Positions 28,471 through 36,304 of a DNA stretch of 64,000 nt are shown piece after piece (position 1 is the first letter of the stretch; each line of letters starts with the position of its first letter). Below the pieces are notes generated by a model. The model was not told the DNA's origin. It saw only the letters and a program-made list of their open reading frames with translations, and ran no database searches. The DNA comes from Nitrospira sp. (GTDB lineage Bacteria; Nitrospirota; Nitrospiria; Nitrospirales; Nitrospiraceae): positions 1-64,000 of the forward strand of contig VGXC01000007.1 of the NCBI GenBank assembly GCA_016873495.1. The letters are read 5' to 3'. Position numbers and translations under genes: made by a program.

Positions 28471-29083
28471 CGCGGCGCCTTTGCTCAAGCCGCTTGATGA
28501 GCGTGTGAAACGTGCCGGCGATGGCCAACTCGAAGGCTGCCATAGACGGATAGGCCTGAAGGATCGTCCGCTGGTTGCGCGGCGACGGATGGGGAAAGGT
28601 CACGTGCCGGACCAAGCCCTGCAATCCGGCCTCCTGCCCGATCGCCACCGCCACGGCCCGCTCGGCTTCTTTCCCGAACGTCACGACGACCGTCGGCCGC
28701 AGAATCGCCAATTCTCGGTTCAGATAGCAAGCGCAAGCGCGCACCTCGGTCCGTCTCGGCGACCGGTTGGCGGAGGCATTGGCGCGCGCGGCCGGATGAC
28801 ACTTGACCGTATCGGTCATGTAAAAGAGGTCTTCCAGGTCCCGGTAGCGAGGATGCCCGACTTGCCGCAAAGCCCGCCTGATCAACTGCCCGGCCGGACC
28901 GGTGAACCGCCGGCCCTGCTTCCAACTGACATACCCTGGCGCTTCCCCCACGAGCAGATAGCCGGTACCAATGGTGCCGGAGGCATCGGGGCCGAACTGC
29001 CGCCAGGGATTCATGGAGTCGCAGGTGGTGCAGCGAGCAATCTCTTGTTGAAGAAGCAGGAGGCTTGGAGAAAGGCGGGGCAT
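28463..29083 (-). CDS. Iron-sulfur uracil-DNA glycosylase family protein (family 4/5-like)
   Basis: A 206-residue UDG-superfamily protein with the FeS Cys pairs of family 4/5 (C18-x2-C21 at the N-terminus, then two more Cys in KCHPAARANA... and ACACYLNRE). The catalytic-loop motif is LLVGEAPG and the C-terminal DNA-insertion motif is HPSPRNQR. It excises uracil (or deaminated bases) from DNA. The segment between the third and fourth Cys is longer than usual and rich in Ala/Arg. It is encoded 10 bp after a phosphatase gene and overlaps mutM. Confidence 0.88.
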   Translation of the reverse strand: MPRLSPSLLLLQQEIARCTTCDSMNPWRQFGPDASGTIGTGYLLVGEAPGYVSWKQGRRFTGPAGQLIRRALRQVGHPRYRDLEDLFYMTDTVKCHPAARANASANRSPRRTEVRACACYLNRELAILRPTVVVTFGKEAERAVAVAIGQEAGLQGLVRHVTFPHPSPRNQRTILQAYPSMAAFELAIAGTFHTLIKRLEQRRRDA

Positions 29084-29093
29084 GGGGCGCCCC

Positions 29094-29504
29094 CTAACCG
29101 GCTTGCCTCATCAGCTTGACCTGCTCGATCGTTTCCTGCAGATGGGGAATCGGGGTGGCGCCGGGCCGCCTCGCCTTTAGGAGCTTTTCCGCATTCGCGT
29201 AGCTCATGCCCTTCACGCAGACCAGGTAGGCCATGACCATGGAAACCGACCGCCCCATGCCGGCCCGGCAACAGACCAGCAGCTTGTTAGCCGAGGGCTG
29301 TTGGGCCAGCCAATCCACGGCGGCCTTCACGTCCTTCGGGTCGGCCTGGCCGAATTCCTTCAGCGGGATATAGTGGTAGGCCACTCCTTTGGGCGGCTGG
29401 ATAGCATGTTCCCCCGAGACAAACAATACGCTGTCGACGAAGGGAGGCGGCTTCTGCGCATCATCGATGTTGCCGACCATCAGTTGTTCGTTCACGAAAT
29501 GCAT
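29094..29504 (-). CDS. Dual-specificity protein phosphatase-like protein
   Basis: A 136-residue cysteine phosphatase with the P-loop C-x5-R-S (CCRAGMGRS, where the residue before the catalytic Cys is Cys rather than His). A general-acid Asp region precedes it (EFGQADPKDV). Such small enzymes dephosphorylate Tyr/Ser/Thr residues or small phosphorylated molecules. It is the first gene of an apparent three-gene operon with the UDG and mutM, and a role in DNA-damage signalling is only a guess from that position. Confidence 0.85.
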   Translation of the reverse strand: MHFVNEQLMVGNIDDAQKPPPFVDSVLFVSGEHAIQPPKGVAYHYIPLKEFGQADPKDVKAAVDWLAQQPSANKLLVCCRAGMGRSVSMVMAYLVCVKGMSYANAEKLLKARRPGATPIPHLQETIEQVKLMRQAG

Positions 29505-29549
29505 GGGGAGGGAATATATCGCAAACGCCCCGAAACCGTCAAAGCCTCA

Positions 29550-29579
29550 TTGCGGGACCGGGATCGGAGCCGGTATACT
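29550..29579 (+). promoter_or_regulatory. Promoter of the zinc-ribbon gene
   Basis: TTGCGG (29550-29555), an 18-bp spacer and TATACT (29574-29579). The predicted start is about 29586, leaving a ~35-nt leader with TAGGAG before the ATG at 29620. The promoter lies between divergent genes. Confidence 0.6.
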
Positions 29580-29619
29580 CCATCAACAGTCGAGAACCGA
29601 AGACTAGGAGTCAGGACTC

Positions 29620-29979
29620 ATGCCGTCCCTCACCGTCGAACAGGTGGAAGCCCGATTGAGTTCGGTCCGCTGCGCCATCTGCAAAACCAACGGGTTCACG
29701 ATTGACCGCCGAACCATGCAGGCGGACGGCGACTGGAAAGGCGCCTGCCAGAAATGTCGCTACAGCTTTCCCGTCTATACCAACATGGAGTTCTATCTGC
29801 GGACCCAGCCGGACGTGCCCTACCGGCTCAAAGAGATCCCCTGCCCCGCCTGCGAACACCGGGGCGTCGACCTGGACTTCCGCATCGTCATGTCGGTCCG
29901 GGAATCCATCTATCTCGTCACCTGCAAGGCCTGCGGGCACAAGTTCTCGGAACAGTCTTCGCTGGAAGCCTTCGAATAA
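29620..29979 (+). CDS. Two-zinc-ribbon protein of unknown function
   Basis: A 119-residue soluble protein with two consecutive zinc-ribbon-like units: C18-x2-C21 with C43-x2-C46 (GACQKCRYSFP), and C75-x2-C78 with C102-x2-C105 (VTCKACGHKFSE). Both look complete for metal binding. It resembles no characterised family that I recognise; proteins of this style bind nucleic acids or other proteins. It is followed 37 bp later by a short acidic protein gene. Confidence 0.65.
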   Translation: MPSLTVEQVEARLSSVRCAICKTNGFTIDRRTMQADGDWKGACQKCRYSFPVYTNMEFYLRTQPDVPYRLKEIPCPACEHRGVDLDFRIVMSVRESIYLVTCKACGHKFSEQSSLEAFE

Positions 29980-30004
29980 CCAAACACGCGCCAGCCGATT
30001 GGTG

Positions 30005-30010
30005 TATACT
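30005..30010 (+). promoter_or_regulatory. -10 element giving a nearly leaderless transcript
   Basis: TATACT at 30005-30010 lies 7 bp before the ATG at 30017, so transcription would start at about the start codon. No convincing -35 is seen. Confidence 0.4.
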
Positions 30011-30016
30011 GTGCCC

Positions 30017-30190
30017 ATGGATACGCCCAAGACCCAACAGCCGCCGGAAGCAGAGCCGAAATCCCGCAAAGAGATTCCGCTCATTTCCGTCCCCAACGAC
30101 CGCGACATGATCGCGGACGAGATGGAAGAACTCTTCGACGAGGACAAGGTCACCCACAAGCACGGCTCATCCGAGCCGGAAGCCGACTAA
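30017..30190 (+). CDS. Small acidic hypothetical protein (57 residues)
   Basis: The ATG at 30017 opens a 57-residue hydrophilic product rich in Pro, Glu and Asp (MDTPKTQQPPEAEPK; MIADEMEELFDEDKV). It has no signal or membrane segment and is probably disordered at the N-terminus with a short acidic helix after it. The TATACT element 7 bp upstream suggests a leaderless message. It may be an interaction partner of the zinc-ribbon protein encoded just before it, but that is only proximity. Confidence 0.5.
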   Translation: MDTPKTQQPPEAEPKSRKEIPLISVPNDRDMIADEMEELFDEDKVTHKHGSSEPEAD

Positions 30191-30538
30191 GCCCCCTCGT
30201 ATCCTTTTCAAAACAAAGAACGCGGCTGACGAACGGCGGGCCCCGTCGCGTCCGGCCTCGATGTCGGCCTTAGCCCCACGGCTATTTCCTTCTTTCCTTT
30301 TTCCCGCTGCACCGAGAAGATAACCGGATGGCGCAGCGTAAACCTTCCGGCCTTTGACATCTCTCGCCCCGCAGGAGGCCGACCACTCCCTGCCCTTCCG
30401 TTCCATCCGCTTTAATAAAAGGTTGGCGTGGACAAATCGCTTGTAGATTTGTCACACGCTAAAGGTGGCTCACGCTATTGAATGGATTAGTTTTCCGAGG
30501 CAGGCCCTTCGAACATCCGCTCGAGTCTGCGCCAAAGC
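30191..30538. other. Gene-free region with a strong inverted repeat
   Basis: No credible gene. At 30426-30459 GCGTGGACAAATC pairs with GATTTGTC-A-CACGC around a 7-nt loop, a 13-bp inverted repeat with one bulged A. It lies past the stop codon of the minus-strand PIN-like gene, so it may be its terminator, although no T-run is evident; a protein-binding operator is also possible. Confidence 0.55.
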
Positions 30539-31123
30539 CTATCCCCAGCCATACAGCTCTTTGAGCAAACCTACCAACTCCGCTGGAGACAGCACCCAAA
30601 TTCCTACTGAGGCTAAGGTTGCTTGGCGTCCTCGCGTAATGAAGTCATTCGGATTCATGGTGACAAAGATATCGCCGCCTGTACGCACATGAAGACGAAG
30701 ATGTTCCACATCAAATCGCTGGTTTCCCGTTAGCGCGTTCGCGGTCGGGAAAAGAATTTGTTGTAAATCCTCGAAAAGGTCTGGTCCCGCAAGAACACCA
30801 GGACCATCAAGGACACTGACCCCTATTGTGAAAAGATTGGGATGTACCCCGAGCGACTTAGCTTTTGCGACGCGAGTTTCCCCCTTTAGCTCCTCCAACA
30901 TGGCCGACGAACGTTGGAGTTCAAGATTGCCACTCGACGCCCATCTTTCTAGGGCATTCAGATCCTGATCAAGTTGTTTCGCGTTAATGCAGCCAGTGTC
31001 CAAGGTAATGCGCCGTATTTGATATGTAGTGCGTTTCCACGCATTCCGGCTATATGGCCAAGTGCAAGCACCGCAAGCAGGGTCATCCTGCAGATTCTCG
31101 AATCCGCACCGGACACATTTCAT
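30539..31123 (-). CDS. Zinc-ribbon protein with a PIN-like domain
   Basis: I start at the ATG at 31123 because it opens a zinc ribbon (MKCVRCGFENLQDDPACGAC; C3-x2-C6 and C17-x2-C20). The following region begins with strand RRITLDTGCINAKQLD, the pattern of PIN-like nucleases (conserved Asp after the first strand), then LERWASSGNLELQRSSAMLEEL (conserved Glu), and later GGDIFVTMNPNDF (Asp). Such proteins are often RNases, in some cases toxins without a linked antitoxin. Base composition is lower in GC than neighbours, suggesting transfer. Confidence 0.55.
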   Translation of the reverse strand: MKCVRCGFENLQDDPACGACTWPYSRNAWKRTTYQIRRITLDTGCINAKQLDQDLNALERWASSGNLELQRSSAMLEELKGETRVAKAKSLGVHPNLFTIGVSVLDGPGVLAGPDLFEDLQQILFPTANALTGNQRFDVEHLRLHVRTGGDIFVTMNPNDFITRGRQATLASVGIWVLSPAELVGLLKELYGWG

Positions 31124-31269
31124 GAGTATAAGCTCGCTCAGAATCCACTCGCCTAATAGCTTCCGGGAACGTATAAACCTAATTGGTTTTTGAGCACATA
31201 TCAAGGATGTTTAGGCCTGCGCAATGATATGCAACCGTCGACTCCTGTTTTAGATATGGATCAATGGCG

Positions 31270-31635
31270 GAGCCACCGTTAGCAGGTACGGGTCCATTGG
31301 CGACGCGTACCTGCCAACAGTGTTTTTTACCTTGAGCGAGGGTCTAAAAGGAGGCAGGCGGCAGGGAGTGACTTCGCCGGGAGCGGCGGGGTCCCCGCCC
31401 GCCGTTTGAGGACGGAAAGCCGGTACTGACCAACGCCACATGGTCGAAGACCATGGCGGCGGGAATACCGGAAGTCCCTTCCGGCTCAAACGGCGTGGAG
31501 GGGGTGCCTGGCGGGAGGCGCGGAGCGACAGGCCGCATGCCTCCGCCATCCGATTCTCGGTCAGCCGCGCCTCTTTTTGTTCGAGCCGCAGCCACTTGAG
31601 CAGCGCAGGAGCGGTCAGGTCGTCTATCACAGTTT
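31270..31635. repeat. Long repeat, copy A, with conserved ends and variable centre
   Basis: The first 50 bp (31270-31319) match 32953-33002 with one mismatch and contain the hairpin GCAGGTACG...CGTACCTGC. The last ~55 bp (31581-31635) match 33180-33238 (TCGAGCCGCAG...AGGAGCGGTCAG). The centre is different in the two copies and contains its own inverted repeats (CCGCCCGCCGTTTGAGGACG against CTCAAACGGCG). Together the copies bracket a barrel protein gene and a decayed methyltransferase gene. Confidence 0.8.
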
Positions 31636-31675
31636 ATGCATCAGCCCGGATGGACACGACGGGGTGCACTGTTCG

Positions 31676-31914
31676 TCAGCTGCGTTGCTTACTTCCCCCA
31701 TGCTCGATGCGGTAGGCGCATTCCAGCAGACGCGTAAGCCCCTTCTCGAGAAAGCGCGGATTCTCGGCGAGTATATCCTGGGCGTCCAGCCGCTCAATGC
31801 GTGCACCGGCGAACAATCGCTGGACCTCATCCTCAGCCACCGAGAAATGACCTGGCCTTCATGAAAGCCGATCTGCCTGGATTCCCAACGTTGATGCCAG
31901 AATTCCGGTTCCAT
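31676..31914 (-). pseudogene. Thiopurine S-methyltransferase gene with a large internal deletion
   Basis: The start MEPEFWHQRWESRQIGFHEG is the N-terminus of TPMT-family proteins. After about position 31855 another frame reads GHFSVAEDEVQRLF and ends RFLEKGLTRLLECAYRIE, the family C-terminus, with the stop at 31676-31678. Roughly 130 middle residues, including the SAM site, are missing and the two ends are out of frame. It begins 4 bp after the stop of the barrel gene on the same strand. Confidence 0.75.
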
Positions 31915-31918
31915 GCGA

Positions 31919-32797
31919 TCAGAACGGAAACCCGAAGTTGGCCCGAAAGCCTTCCAGGCCGTCACCAAAACGATAACTCACGCCAATGTAGGGGTTTTCG
32001 AATATCCAGAGCTTGGTCGGCTTGGCAAAACCAAGGCTGGTTCCGAATTCGAACTGATTGTGAACTACCATTGGGCGTTGTCCGGGTATGGAGAATTCGG
32101 CCCCGGGAAAAAAGTAGTAGTAGGTGAAAGATCCCCCCAAATCGAGCTCCCGGCCGTTGAGACTGAGGCCGATCGGATGCCGGACTTCCAGGCCGTTCTC
32201 CAATGCTCCGAGTCCCTGGCCGACTCCTGCGCCAAGGGGGATCGCTTCAGCCCATCCGACTCTGTTGCCGATACTGACGGTAAACTCATCCTCCAACTGG
32301 GCGACATACAGACTGCCTATGCCTGCCGCATAGAGGAGGTCATAGGTGTCCTGAAGTCGTTGTTCACGCCCTTCAAACTTGAAGGACCCGTTGAACGCCA
32401 AACCGGCTCCCATTGCCACATAAGGCTTGAGGGTCCAGCCTTTTGCCAAGGGGATGAGCAGCTCCACCTGAGGCAAAGCGAAAATATAATCCTGGGACGC
32501 GGTAAGTTTGGGGCCAACGACGCTGGTCTCCAAGTCCGCATGGCTGTAACCGAGATACCCGGTGAATTGCAACTTCAATGGGTCCGGTCCCGACCCCAGA
32601 TCAAAGGTGTGCGGGATCGGGATGCGGTAGGTGTTGGTCGTCAGTCCGCCGACCTCATAGGAGCCGAACCCGTACTGCACGACATAAGGAGTGTTGACCT
32701 GCGCTTCGACTACCTGAGCCGGCACTTCCGGAGCAACAGCCAGCAGGATGAGAGCGACGCACAATATGAAGTACAACAACCGCAATCGACTAGGCAT
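31919..32797 (-). CDS. Outer-membrane beta-barrel protein
   Basis: The 292-residue product has a signal peptide (hydrophobic LLYFILCVALILLAV, cleavage after VPA-Q near residue 27). Long amphipathic strands alternate with short turns, and the C-terminus GFRANFGFPF ends in Phe as outer-membrane barrels do. Size suggests 10-12 strands. No pore class can be assigned. It lies with the tpm remnant between two copies of a long repeat, so it may have been acquired as part of a cassette. Confidence 0.7.
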   Translation of the reverse strand: MPSRLRLLYFILCVALILLAVAPEVPAQVVEAQVNTPYVVQYGFGSYEVGGLTTNTYRIPIPHTFDLGSGPDPLKLQFTGYLGYSHADLETSVVGPKLTASQDYIFALPQVELLIPLAKGWTLKPYVAMGAGLAFNGSFKFEGREQRLQDTYDLLYAAGIGSLYVAQLEDEFTVSIGNRVGWAEAIPLGAGVGQGLGALENGLEVRHPIGLSLNGRELDLGGSFTYYYFFPGAEFSIPGQRPMVVHNQFEFGTSLGFAKPTKLWIFENPYIGVSYRFGDGLEGFRANFGFPF

Positions 32798-32952
32798 GCT
32801 TCGATTCTCCGGCCCGATGACGCTATCGAATGTTTCGAAGAGAGGCGCTTGCCGCCTGCCACTCGATTCTTACGTTTTTAGACATGTTTACACCGGAAGA
32901 GCCGCTGTTTGCTAGGAATGGCAGGGAGCGAATTCGCCGATCTGGTCAATGC

Positions 32953-33238
32953 GAGCCACCGCTAGCAGGTACGGGTCCATTGGCGACGCGTACCTGCCAA
33001 CACTTTTAAAGCTTCAAGACGGGCTGGCCGCTCCTGCGTCGCGAATCGCGGAGGCGAGGGCACCGGGAGTTAGCGAGCAGATGCGGTCGGCAGAGCCGAC
33101 GCCGAGGACTGTTTGAAGTTGGCTTCGCAGAGCCTGAAGCCAGCAAGATCCGCAGGCGAGCAGATGCGACGCTTTGCGGTCGAGCCGCAGCGTCTGAGCA
33201 GGGCAGGAGCGGTCAGATCGGCTATCCAGTTGCTGTTT
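32953..33238. repeat. Long repeat, copy B
   Basis: Second copy of the element at 31270-31635, shorter (286 bp) but with the same two ends. The hairpin halves are at 32965-32973 and 32989-32997. The centre carries GCGAGCAGATGCG twice (near 33078 and 33158). Its right end runs into the stop codon of the Rsm22-like gene (complement 33237-33239). Nothing protein-like is encoded. Confidence 0.8.
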
Positions 33239-34457
33239 AAATCGACCGGATGATTTCGACCTTAGCTTCCGCGGGGATGCGGCCAAGAGTGGACTGGTTG
33301 GACTCGCGGCCACCATGTTCCTTGCGGACGATCTGATCAAGGCGCACGATCGCACCGCGATGCCAATCGTCGAAGGCCTCGTTGCTGGGTGACTTGAGCC
33401 GATCTTGCCGCCCGACTTCTGGCCTGCCCGTCTGGTTGCACAGCCAGGCCCGCTTTTCCCCTTTCATCACCCGCAACTCGCTGACTACTCGGTAAACGTT
33501 GGGCTCGTCCGGCGCAAGCCGCTCGCCGTCCTTCCGGAGCAGCAGATAGGCGAACTTCAGCGCGTCCTTGATGAAGCCCACCTCCTTGTCGATGGCGGCC
33601 ACCAGTGCCGGCGGCGTCCAGGGTCTTTCCTCGTGGCACCAATCCGTCTCCTTGACCAGCGCCGGGCAGGGGCGTCCATGTAGGCAGGGGCTATAGACGT
33701 TGCAGGCTCCATCCCCCACCAACTGGTCCCTGAGCTGAAGCAAATGCCTGGAGGTGTCGCGCAAGGCCGGTTCCACGATCATCATGGTGCCTTGCGGATG
33801 CAGGAGGCCGAGGAGGTCGCGGAGCAATTGAATCCGTCGTGCGACCGGATCGCGGGTGTCCGAAAACAGTTCGTTCACGACGTTCCCCAGGACGATCAGA
33901 TCGTAGGTTCCATTGGCCACGCTTGTCGGAAACCTGCCTGCACTCCACTTGCCCATGTCGCCCTCGACCGTGACCAGACGCGAGCCCGGCTTGGGCTCAA
34001 CGGCCTTGTAGGCCTCCCACAGCCGCTCATACAGGCCCAGAGCCAGAGCCGACCGTTCTACGGTCACAATCTCGCCCTCGACCTCGCGCAGGGCCTCAGT
34101 GGAGTTCAGCCAGTCCAAGACCGCAAGCCCCGTGGTGCCGATCCCTCCGCCGAGATCCAGGACCTTGAATCGTCCGCCCCACCCTTGTCCGGCTGCCGCG
34201 GGCTGGGGCATTTCTTCCAGCAGGGCTTGGACTTTGGCGAGGTTCACCGGGAGGTAATAGGCCAGGTAGGCGGCCCGAAGCTGGTCCTGGTCCAGGTAGG
34301 AAGTCCGGAGGTCTTGCCGGTCCCTGGTGAAGAGCTGCGAGAGCGATTCCACGCCCTGGCACAATTGCGGCAATCGGGCCTTGATCGTCTGTGGGTCGGT
34401 CAACCCGGACGCAGCCGCCAGGACGTTCACAAGAGATGCTGAGAGGATTCGGGCCAT
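33237..34457 (-). CDS. Rsm22-like methyltransferase-fold protein with a Cys cluster
   Basis: The 406-residue product has the SAM-type motif VLDLGGGIGTTGLAVLDW, then LIVLGNVVNELF and MIVEPALRDTSRHLLQLRD, as in Rsm22/METTL17 proteins associated with the small ribosomal subunit. The family's Cys cluster follows: YSPCLHGRPCPAL and DWCHEERPW, with another Cys in AWLCNQTG. In the eukaryotic members this binds an iron-sulfur cluster and the protein aids small-subunit assembly. A bacterial role in ribosome biogenesis is inferred. The upstream neighbour is divergent. Confidence 0.8.
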   Translation of the reverse strand: MARILSASLVNVLAAASGLTDPQTIKARLPQLCQGVESLSQLFTRDRQDLRTSYLDQDQLRAAYLAYYLPVNLAKVQALLEEMPQPAAAGQGWGGRFKVLDLGGGIGTTGLAVLDWLNSTEALREVEGEIVTVERSALALGLYERLWEAYKAVEPKPGSRLVTVEGDMGKWSAGRFPTSVANGTYDLIVLGNVVNELFSDTRDPVARRIQLLRDLLGLLHPQGTMMIVEPALRDTSRHLLQLRDQLVGDGACNVYSPCLHGRPCPALVKETDWCHEERPWTPPALVAAIDKEVGFIKDALKFAYLLLRKDGERLAPDEPNVYRVVSELRVMKGEKRAWLCNQTGRPEVGRQDRLKSPSNEAFDDWHRGAIVRLDQIVRKEHGGRESNQSTLGRIPAEAKVEIIRSI

Positions 34458-34528
34458 GCAGCCGGTTGACCGTTAGAAAGGTCGTAGTGTATCTTGAACT
34501 ACCCTTGACCGACTAGGGAGCCACGACG

Positions 34529-34777
34529 ATGACAGATCCGATCATGCAAGCCTATCTCGCGGTCGAACGGGCCATGGACCAATACAACCAGGCGCTCGAA
34601 GACCATGTCAACGCCCTGCGGACGGCCGAGTCCGCCGATGCCACCAAACTCGAGCGGATGACCCATGGGGCCAAGGCCATGCGGGACAGCAGCTCGATCT
34701 ATCTCTCCTACGCCAAGTTCATCGCCTACGGCATGCCCGACAGCGAGGAGATGATCCAGGACGATCTGCAATCGTGA
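34529..34777 (+). CDS. Conserved-looking small helical protein (82 residues)
   Basis: A soluble, all-helical, acidic protein (MTDPIMQAYLAVERAMDQYN; LERMTHGAKAMRDSSSIYLSYAKFIAYGM) with no signal peptide. An AGGGAG ribosome-binding site lies before the ATG at 34529. The two helices separated by a short loop suggest a helical hairpin dimer. I do not recognise a family. Confidence 0.6.
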   Translation: MTDPIMQAYLAVERAMDQYNQALEDHVNALRTAESADATKLERMTHGAKAMRDSSSIYLSYAKFIAYGMPDSEEMIQDDLQS

Positions 34778-34781
34778 AGAG

Positions 34782-34853
34782 CTGTCAGCCGTCAGCCTTC
34801 AGCCGTCAGGTTTTGGCTGAGTGCTGAGAGCTAAAAGCTGAACACCAGCCGGC
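34782..34853. repeat. Degenerate TCAGC-word spacer
   Basis: The words GTCAGCCGTCAGCCTTCAG, then TTTTGGCTGAGTGCTGAGAGC and AGCTGAAC, repeat a TCAGC/GCTGA unit in both orientations. Similar spacers made from other words occur elsewhere in this window. Confidence 0.6.
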
Positions 34854-34863
34854 GGAAAAACAA

Positions 34864-34895
34864 AAGAGCCCAATCCTCTGCAGGATTGGGCTCTT
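34864..34895 (-). terminator. Strong intrinsic terminator of the 2-oxoacid oxidoreductase operon
   Basis: AAGAGCCCAATCCT (34864-34877) and AGGATTGGGCTCTT (34882-34895) form a perfect 14-bp stem with a 4-nt loop. On the minus strand it is followed by TTGTTTTTCC, a terminator tail. It lies 25 bp after the porA stop codon. Confidence 0.88.
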
Positions 34896-34919
34896 CACTT
34901 TTCAGGCTTCGCCGGCCGC

Positions 34920-36266
34920 TCAGATATTCTGCATGAAGTGGGACACGGCACCCTGATCCACGTCCGTGCCCATGATGGCCGACAGCGCCACGTTGGTGGA
35001 CTTCTTGCCGGTCAACCCGGACTCGACTTCGTCCACGATCAACTCCACCGGCATGGACTGGCCGCCGTAGACGTGCGGTCCAGCAATGATCTTGGCCTTG
35101 GAGTGGCCGTAGATGGCCGTCGCCACTTCCCGGGCCAGCCATCCCACGTAGTTGAACTCGGGGATCACGATCAGCTTGGTGTTCTTGCACAACTGCCGCA
35201 GTTCTTCCGTCGGGAACGGACGCAGGGACCGGACCTTGATGAGGCCGACCTTGATGCCCTTGTCGGCACAGAGCCGCACCGCTTCGCGGGACTGAGCCGC
35301 CGCGCTGCCCGCGGCGATGATCACGGCGTCGGCGTTCTCCATGTTCTCGGCGGAACACAATCCGCCCATGAACTTATTGATGTACTTGCGAGACCGCTCC
35401 ACCGCGGCCCAAACTTCCTGCTGCCAGACCGCGTGGATGTTGTAGGCCATGAAGTTGGACTTCTGCACGGGCGCGTCGCGGGACAGCCGGGCCGGCGGGT
35501 TCTCCGCGTCCAGCACCGGTACCGCGCCCCGCCACGCCTCCCTGGGCGGCAGCTTAATGCCCTTTTCCTGCATGTGCACATAGCCGCGCGCGTGGGTCAC
35601 GAAGAAGCCGTCGCAGCAGACGCCGACCGGCAGGGTCACGTCGTTCATTTCGCTGATGATGAACCCCTTCATGATGAAGTCGAACATGTCCTGCTGGTTT
35701 TCGGCGTGAAAGACGATCATCCCGCAGTTCAGCAGGTAGGACACTTCGATGTTGTCCGGCTGGATGGCCAGCGGGGCGTTGACCACGCGGCAGGTGAACA
35801 TGCAGACGGCCGGCAGTCGGTGACCAGGCCAGGAGGCGATCGGTTCGATCCCCCGCAGCGTTCCGGGGCCGGCGGTCGCCGTGAAGCACCGCACGCCCGC
35901 ACGGGAGGCGCCGGCGATCGCGGACATCACGCCGTATTCCTCTTCGCCCCGGTAATACTCCTTCACGTACCCTTCGCCATAGAGCACGCCGATGAGCTGC
36001 ATGGTTTCGCTCTGGGGCGTGATCGGATAGGCGATCGACAGGTCCACATTGGCGCGCCGCACCGCTTCCTTGGCCGCTTCGCTCCCCGTGATGAATTCCT
36101 TGGTCCGCGGCGCCTCGAAGAACATGTATTCGGGCGTGACTACGCGCTGCTTCTTGGCCTCCGCGTGCGGGTCCTTCTTGACCTCGGCCTTCGGAGCCGC
36201 CGCGACGCTGGTGATCGGGTCGCCCTGCGGATTGGTTTTGACTTCGGTGTCCAGGGATTCGCTCAT
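34920..36266 (-). CDS. porA: 2-oxoacid:ferredoxin oxidoreductase alpha subunit
   Basis: A 448-residue subunit with the pyrimidine-binding-type domain of PorA/KorA (DLSIAYPITPQSETMQLIGV, YGVMSAIAGASRAGVRCFTATAGPG) and the C-terminal domain (DAVIIAAGSAAAQSREAVRL, IKVGLIKVRSLRPFP). The ~60-residue N-terminal extension rich in Lys and Pro is unusual. It catalyses ferredoxin-linked reductive carboxylation of acetyl-CoA or succinyl-CoA. The motifs do not tell pyruvate from 2-oxoglutarate specificity. It is the last of five genes in its operon. Confidence 0.92.
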   Translation of the reverse strand: MSESLDTEVKTNPQGDPITSVAAAPKAEVKKDPHAEAKKQRVVTPEYMFFEAPRTKEFITGSEAAKEAVRRANVDLSIAYPITPQSETMQLIGVLYGEGYVKEYYRGEEEYGVMSAIAGASRAGVRCFTATAGPGTLRGIEPIASWPGHRLPAVCMFTCRVVNAPLAIQPDNIEVSYLLNCGMIVFHAENQQDMFDFIMKGFIISEMNDVTLPVGVCCDGFFVTHARGYVHMQEKGIKLPPREAWRGAVPVLDAENPPARLSRDAPVQKSNFMAYNIHAVWQQEVWAAVERSRKYINKFMGGLCSAENMENADAVIIAAGSAAAQSREAVRLCADKGIKVGLIKVRSLRPFPTEELRQLCKNTKLIVIPEFNYVGWLAREVATAIYGHSKAKIIAGPHVYGGQSMPVELIVDEVESGLTGKKSTNVALSAIMGTDVDQGAVSHFMQNI

Positions 36267-36304
36267 CGTTGCACCTCTCTGTGTATCGGTGAGGTCTTGC
36301 GACC

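Noticed and set aside
31270-31319. Integron attC-like site in the 50-bp repeat end
   Set aside because: It is palindromic and flanks a gene unit, but the RYYYAAC/GTTRRRY core sites do not fit and no integrase is present.
31250-31630. Minus-strand reading frame inside long repeat copy A
   Set aside because: Composition is biased by the repeat's inverted structures and the frame is not kept in copy B.
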